DNA from: JBCBKU01 sp965267475
GTDB lineage: Bacteria; Pseudomonadota; Alphaproteobacteria; Rhodobacterales; Rhodobacteraceae
DNA length: 64,000 nucleotides
Assembly (NCBI GenBank): GCA_965267475.1
Contig: OZ254079.1
Coordinates: 2,976,001 to 3,040,000, forward strand
Direction: 5' to 3'
Numbering within the stretch: position 1 is the stretch's first letter; every line of letters begins with the position of its first letter. Under the pieces are notes generated by a model. That model searched no databases, was not told the DNA's origin, and saw only the letters and a list, made by a program, of their open reading frames with translations. Positions 60,583-64,000 of this stretch are shown here, in pieces. The translations under genes and the position numbers were made by a program.

Positions 60583-61764
60583 CTAGATTACCGACTTCAA
60601 GGCGTCGACCAAGTCGGTCTGTTCCCAGGAAAACCCGCCATCCGCGTCGGGCTCGCGCCCGAAATGGCCATAGGCCGAGGTCCGCGCATAGATCGGCTTG
60701 TTCAACTGAAGATGCTCGCGAATACCACGAGGGCTCAGATCCATGACCTGGGGGATGGCTGCCTCGATTGCGGCGGCCTCGACCTCGCCAGTACCAAAGG
60801 TGTCGACATAGACCGACAGGGGTTTGGACACGCCGATGGCATAGCTCACCTGGATCAGGCAACGGCTGGCCATGCCGGCCGCAACGACGTTTTTGGCCAG
60901 ATACCGCGCCGCATAAGCGGCCGAACGGTCCACCTTGGTCGGGTCTTTGCCCGAAAACGCACCGCCGCCATGGGGTGCCGCGCCGCCGTAAGTGTCGACG
61001 ATGATTTTACGCCCGGTCAGCCCGGCATCTCCGTCAGGACCACCGATCACGAATGTTCCCGTGGGGTTCACCCACCATTCCGTGTTCGGACTGATCCATT
61101 CGGCGGGCAACACGTCACGAATATAGGGCTCGACGATGGCCCGAATGTCGTCCGAGGTCTGGTCTTCGCTTTCATGTTGCGTCGACAGAACAATCGACGT
61201 GACTTCCACCGGCTTGCCATCTTCGTAGCGAAGCGAAATCTGCGACTTGGCATCCGGTCTCAGCGCAGGTTCCTTGCCGGATTTCCGCGCCTCGGCAAGA
61301 CGCCTCAGGATGGCATGCGAATACTGGATCGGGGCGGGCATCAGTTCGGGCGTTTCATCGACGGCATAGCCGAACATGATCCCCTGGTCGCCGGCGCCTT
61401 CATCTTTGTTGTCGGATGCGTTCACCCCTTGGGCAATATGCGCCGACTGCTCGTGCAGGAAGTTCAGAACGTGACAGGTGTTCCAGTGAAAATGTTCCTG
61501 CTCGTATCCGATGTCCTTGATGCAATCGCGGGCAATCTCGCCTATTCGGCCCATGAAGTTCTTCAGCCGCTCCTGGTCCGACAAGCCAACCTCGCCGCCA
61601 ACTACAACCAATCCCGATGTCGCAAAGGTCTCGCACGCCACACGGGCCTGCGGCTCCTCTGACAGAAACGCATCAAGAACCGCATCCGAGATCCGGTCAC
61701 ACACTTTGTCAGGATGCCCCTCGGATACGGATTCCGAGGTGAAGATATAGTCTTGTCGGGACAT
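60583..61764 (-). CDS. metK: S-adenosylmethionine synthetase
   Basis: 393 residues from ATG 61764. SESVSEGHPDKVCDRISDAVLDA (substrate loop), GDQGIMFGYA, FVIGGPDGDAGLTGRKI and GGGAFSGKDPTKVDRSAAYAARY are intact. It makes SAM from methionine and ATP. Expression should be controlled by the riboswitch at 61770-61817 that covers its ribosome-binding site. Confidence 0.97.
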   Translation of the reverse strand: MSRQDYIFTSESVSEGHPDKVCDRISDAVLDAFLSEEPQARVACETFATSGLVVVGGEVGLSDQERLKNFMGRIGEIARDCIKDIGYEQEHFHWNTCHVLNFLHEQSAHIAQGVNASDNKDEGAGDQGIMFGYAVDETPELMPAPIQYSHAILRRLAEARKSGKEPALRPDAKSQISLRYEDGKPVEVTSIVLSTQHESEDQTSDDIRAIVEPYIRDVLPAEWISPNTEWWVNPTGTFVIGGPDGDAGLTGRKIIVDTYGGAAPHGGGAFSGKDPTKVDRSAAYAARYLAKNVVAAGMASRCLIQVSYAIGVSKPLSVYVDTFGTGEVEAAAIEAAIPQVMDLSPRGIREHLQLNKPIYARTSAYGHFGREPDADGGFSWEQTDLVDALKSVI

Positions 61765-61769
61765 TGAGG

Positions 61770-61817
61770 TGCTCCAGTAAAATTCCACTCCGCCACGTCA
61801 GGAAGCCGTTGTGGCGG
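61770..61817 (-). ncRNA. SAM/SAH riboswitch upstream of metK
   Basis: On the minus strand CCGCCAC (61811-61817) pairs with GTGGCGG (61790-61796) around the loop AACGGCTTCCTGAC, followed by an AT-rich linker and ACTGGAGCA (to 61770). This is the compact SAM-SAH motif known from Rhodobacterales metK leaders; the conserved CACAACGGCUUCCUG and GGAGCA segments are present. The loop's UUCC can form a pseudoknot with GGAG, the ribosome-binding site, so ligand binding should block translation. Match was made by eye to the published consensus. Confidence 0.85.
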
Positions 61818-61852
61818 TCGATGGCCGGGCCTACGCCCCGCGCCCTTGGGCG

Positions 61853-63403
61853 TCAATCGGAATTTTCGCTGCGCACGCTGCCCGTCGGAACGCGAATGGC
61901 CGCCAGAAGCGCCAGAACCAAAACGAGGATCGGCCAATCGCCAGTCCGGCTGTAAAGCGTTGTGCGCAAAGGCGCGGGTAAAGGACGGTCAAGATACCCG
62001 GTCTCGCCCAACGGGATCTCGCCCAAAAGCCGCCCACCCGGGTCGATCACAGTCGAAATCCCGGTATTGGCGGATCGGATCATCGGCAAAGCCTGTTCTA
62101 TGGCCCGAACCCGCGCCTGTGCGAGATGCTGCTTTGGTCCCGCACCTTCGCCGAACCAGGCGTCATTGGTGATCAGCATAATGAAATCGGGGCGTTCAGG
62201 GGCTGCATTGACGTCATGGGGAAAGATCCCCTCATAGCAGATCAGTGGCAGCACCATCCCGAGCCCTTCTATTTCCAGGACACGGGCACCGGGGCCCGGT
62301 GCATAGCCGAAACCACCGCGTTGGGACAAGCCGCGCAGACCAATCCTTGCTGCCAAGTGCCGGAAGGGAATGTATTCCCCAAGAGGGACCAGGTGGTGTT
62401 TGTCATATAGATCGGCAACCTCACCATCTGACCCAAGAACCACCATTGAATTGTAAATTCCGGTTTCATCGCGGCGTTGAAGACCCGTCACCACCGGCAT
62501 GCCGTCCGCAGCTCTGGCAATCACAGAAAAGGCCGGTCCGGCATTTTCCATCAACGTAGGCAAGGCGCTTTCCGGCCAGACGGCCAATGACGGTTTGACT
62601 TCGGCCTCGGCGCCGGTTGCCGTTACTGCGCGGTTGAAGAAGATCCTGGCCTTGTCGGGATCCCACTTTTCATCCTGCGGCGCATTCGGTTGCACCACAC
62701 GCACCACCGGGCGGTCCGAATAGTCCCGCTCGGGCGCGGTCAGAAGACCGCCCCCGGCAAACAGCAGCGTCCAGCCAATCACAGGCGCAGCCAGATCGCG
62801 CAGCCCGCCGCCAAGGACCAAGCGGGCCGTTAGCCCGACAAGGACCAGCGTCATCAGGCTAAGACCGTAAGACCCAGTCATTTTCACCCAGTGCATCGGC
62901 GGCAGGTCTAACCAGCCATACGCGACCAGCGACCAGGGAAACCCCGTGAGAACATAGCCACGAGCCAATTCGCCCAGCGTCATCGCCGCGCCCCAGGCGA
63001 TCACCATGTCGCGCGGGCTGTGGCCCAGCCAGCGCGCAAGCGCCGAGGCCGCCCCCCAGAAGAGCGCCAGGCCGCCAGCGAGGAACACCACGGCAAAAGG
63101 GGCCATCCATCCGTGCCGGGCCACATCGACCAGGAACGGCTCGACGATCCAGTGCATGCCGACACCGAAAAACCCGGCGCCGGCCGCCCAACCTGTCCAG
63201 AATGCGCCGCGGGGTGACCGTGTCGTCGCGACCAGAAGAAAGATAGCCCCAAGACCCAGAAGCGCCGCAGGCCATAGACCCCAGGGTGCCTGCCCCAATG
63301 CCGCTGTACCGCCGGCCAGAAAGGCAAGCAGCCTACGCAAAACCCAATGCATCGTCAAAAGGCCGACGGTCACACGCGGCAAGGGCGGTGCTGTTTCAAC
63401 CAT
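61853..63403 (-). CDS. lnt: Apolipoprotein N-acyltransferase
   Basis: 516 residues. N-terminal eight or so membrane segments (to about 230), then the nitrilase domain with Glu in AVWPESALP, Lys in YDKHHLVPLGEY and Cys in LICYEGIFP. It adds the third acyl chain to lipoproteins in the inner membrane. It overlaps the CorC-like gene by 8 bases and is followed by the metK leader. Confidence 0.96.
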   Translation of the reverse strand: MVETAPPLPRVTVGLLTMHWVLRRLLAFLAGGTAALGQAPWGLWPAALLGLGAIFLLVATTRSPRGAFWTGWAAGAGFFGVGMHWIVEPFLVDVARHGWMAPFAVVFLAGGLALFWGAASALARWLGHSPRDMVIAWGAAMTLGELARGYVLTGFPWSLVAYGWLDLPPMHWVKMTGSYGLSLMTLVLVGLTARLVLGGGLRDLAAPVIGWTLLFAGGGLLTAPERDYSDRPVVRVVQPNAPQDEKWDPDKARIFFNRAVTATGAEAEVKPSLAVWPESALPTLMENAGPAFSVIARAADGMPVVTGLQRRDETGIYNSMVVLGSDGEVADLYDKHHLVPLGEYIPFRHLAARIGLRGLSQRGGFGYAPGPGARVLEIEGLGMVLPLICYEGIFPHDVNAAPERPDFIMLITNDAWFGEGAGPKQHLAQARVRAIEQALPMIRSANTGISTVIDPGGRLLGEIPLGETGYLDRPLPAPLRTTLYSRTGDWPILVLVLALLAAIRVPTGSVRSENSD

Positions 63404-64000
63404 CCGTGGGTGGTGCGTTCAGGCGCACGCGCAGGCGCTTGATCTTTCTGGGATCGGCGTCGACAACCTCGAAATCCGGCCCGTCAGGGTGGTGAATGAC
63501 CTCGCCCCGCGCTGGCACCCGCCCCGCCAGCATGAAGACAAGCCCGCCGAGCGTATCGATTTCTTCTTCGTCCTCCGCCGAAACAAGGCGCCGCTCCACA
63601 GCCGCCTCGAACTCGGCCAGAGGTGTCTTCGCCTGTGCCAGATAGCAGCCGGGTTTCTCAACCACCCAGAAGTTACCTTCGGCAATGTCGTGTTCGTCCT
63701 GGATTTCGCCGATCACCTGCTCGATGAGGTCCTCGATCGTCACCAACCCGTCCACGCCGCCATATTCGTCGATGACCAGGGCCATATGGGTCCGCTCGGA
63801 CTGCATTTTCTGCAGAAGAACCCCGATCGGCATCGAAGGTGGCGCAAACAGCAACGGGCGCAGGATCCGGCGGAGCGAGAACCGCCCCCCATTGCCGTTG
63901 AACCCGTGGCTTAGGGCAAAGTCCTTCAGATGCGCCATGCCCACAGGCGTATCAAGCGTGCCGTTGTAAACTGGAAGTCGGGTGAGTCCGCTTTCGCGAA
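63396..64000 (-). CDS. CorC/HlyC-family CBS-domain protein (partial)
   Basis: The 5' end lies beyond the window; 201 codons are visible. LTRLPVYNGTLDTPVGMAHLKDFAL and SERTHMALVIDEYGGVDGLVTIEDLIEQVIGEI are the CBS pair, and the C-terminal CorC_HlyC domain (LAGRVPARGEVIHHPDGPDFEVVDADPRKIKRLRV) ends the protein. It is usually encoded next to ybeY and lnt. Role in Mg2+/Co2+ handling or membrane integrity. Confidence 0.9.
   Translation of the reverse strand, partial: RESGLTRLPVYNGTLDTPVGMAHLKDFALSHGFNGNGGRFSLRRILRPLLFAPPSMPIGVLLQKMQSERTHMALVIDEYGGVDGLVTIEDLIEQVIGEIQDEHDIAEGNFWVVEKPGCYLAQAKTPLAEFEAAVERRLVSAEDEEEIDTLGGLVFMLAGRVPARGEVIHHPDGPDFEVVDADPRKIKRLRVRLNAPPTDG

Overview
The window looks like chromosomal DNA from a marine-type alphaproteobacterium of the Rhodobacteraceae (Roseobacter/Rhodobacter group). 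The basis is high GC, the gene order aroA-cmk-rpsA-ihfB-lapA-trpF-trpB, an Mrp antiporter with fused A/B subunits, and a SAM/SAH-type riboswitch upstream of metK, a class known mainly from Rhodobacterales. No insertion sequence, phage gene, CRISPR array or rRNA was seen. One tRNA (Ser, anticodon GCU) is present.

Layout. 1-6703: a carbohydrate/polyol uptake and catabolic locus (ABC permease cut by the window edge, solute-binding protein, LacI regulator, flavin monooxygenase, divergent aldehyde dehydrogenase). 6754-22582: a surface-polysaccharide island with an initiating phosphoglycosyl transferase, five further glycosyltransferases (GT4 x2, GT2 x2, GT25), Wzx-like flippase, Wzz-like chain-length protein, Wzy/WaaL-like polymerase, secreted beta-helix protein, Sel1-repeat protein, sulfotransferase and methyltransferase. 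22865-30629: typA and a six-gene Mrp Na+/H+ antiporter operon. 30998-34103: an arsenic operon (ArsR-ArsC fusion, GAPDH, ArsJ), which makes and exports 1-arseno-3-phosphoglycerate. 34243-36210: a Rieske-TPP enzyme fusion. 36263-39443: the Zur-controlled zinc importer znuA / zur-znuC-znuB.

39517-49883 is mixed housekeeping: a DapA-family aldolase, tRNA-Ser, ychF, a VOC protein, trpA, an L-lactate dehydrogenase-like flavoenzyme, an MFS transporter, rplY, an FkbM methyltransferase, pth, and DUF2332 and DUF2237 proteins. 49798-51431 is an unusual three-gene cassette: two secreted PepSY-like proteins with polyacidic tails, one ending in 65 consecutive aspartates, followed by a membrane-anchored LuxR-type regulator. 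51577-61764 is core metabolism and translation (trpB, GNAT, trpF, lapA, ihfB, rpsA, ybjN-like, cmk, aroA, trmB, metK). 61770-64000 holds the metK riboswitch, lnt and a CorC-like gene cut by the window edge.

The observations most worth follow-up are the poly-Asp/LuxR cassette, the Rieske-TPP fusion, the ArsR-ArsC fusion whose start codon abuts a perfect palindrome, and the polysaccharide island with an atypical Wzz. Start codons were chosen by ribosome-binding site, family N-terminus and overlap with neighbours, so several differ from the longest reading frame. All functional names come from reading motifs by eye, not from database searches.
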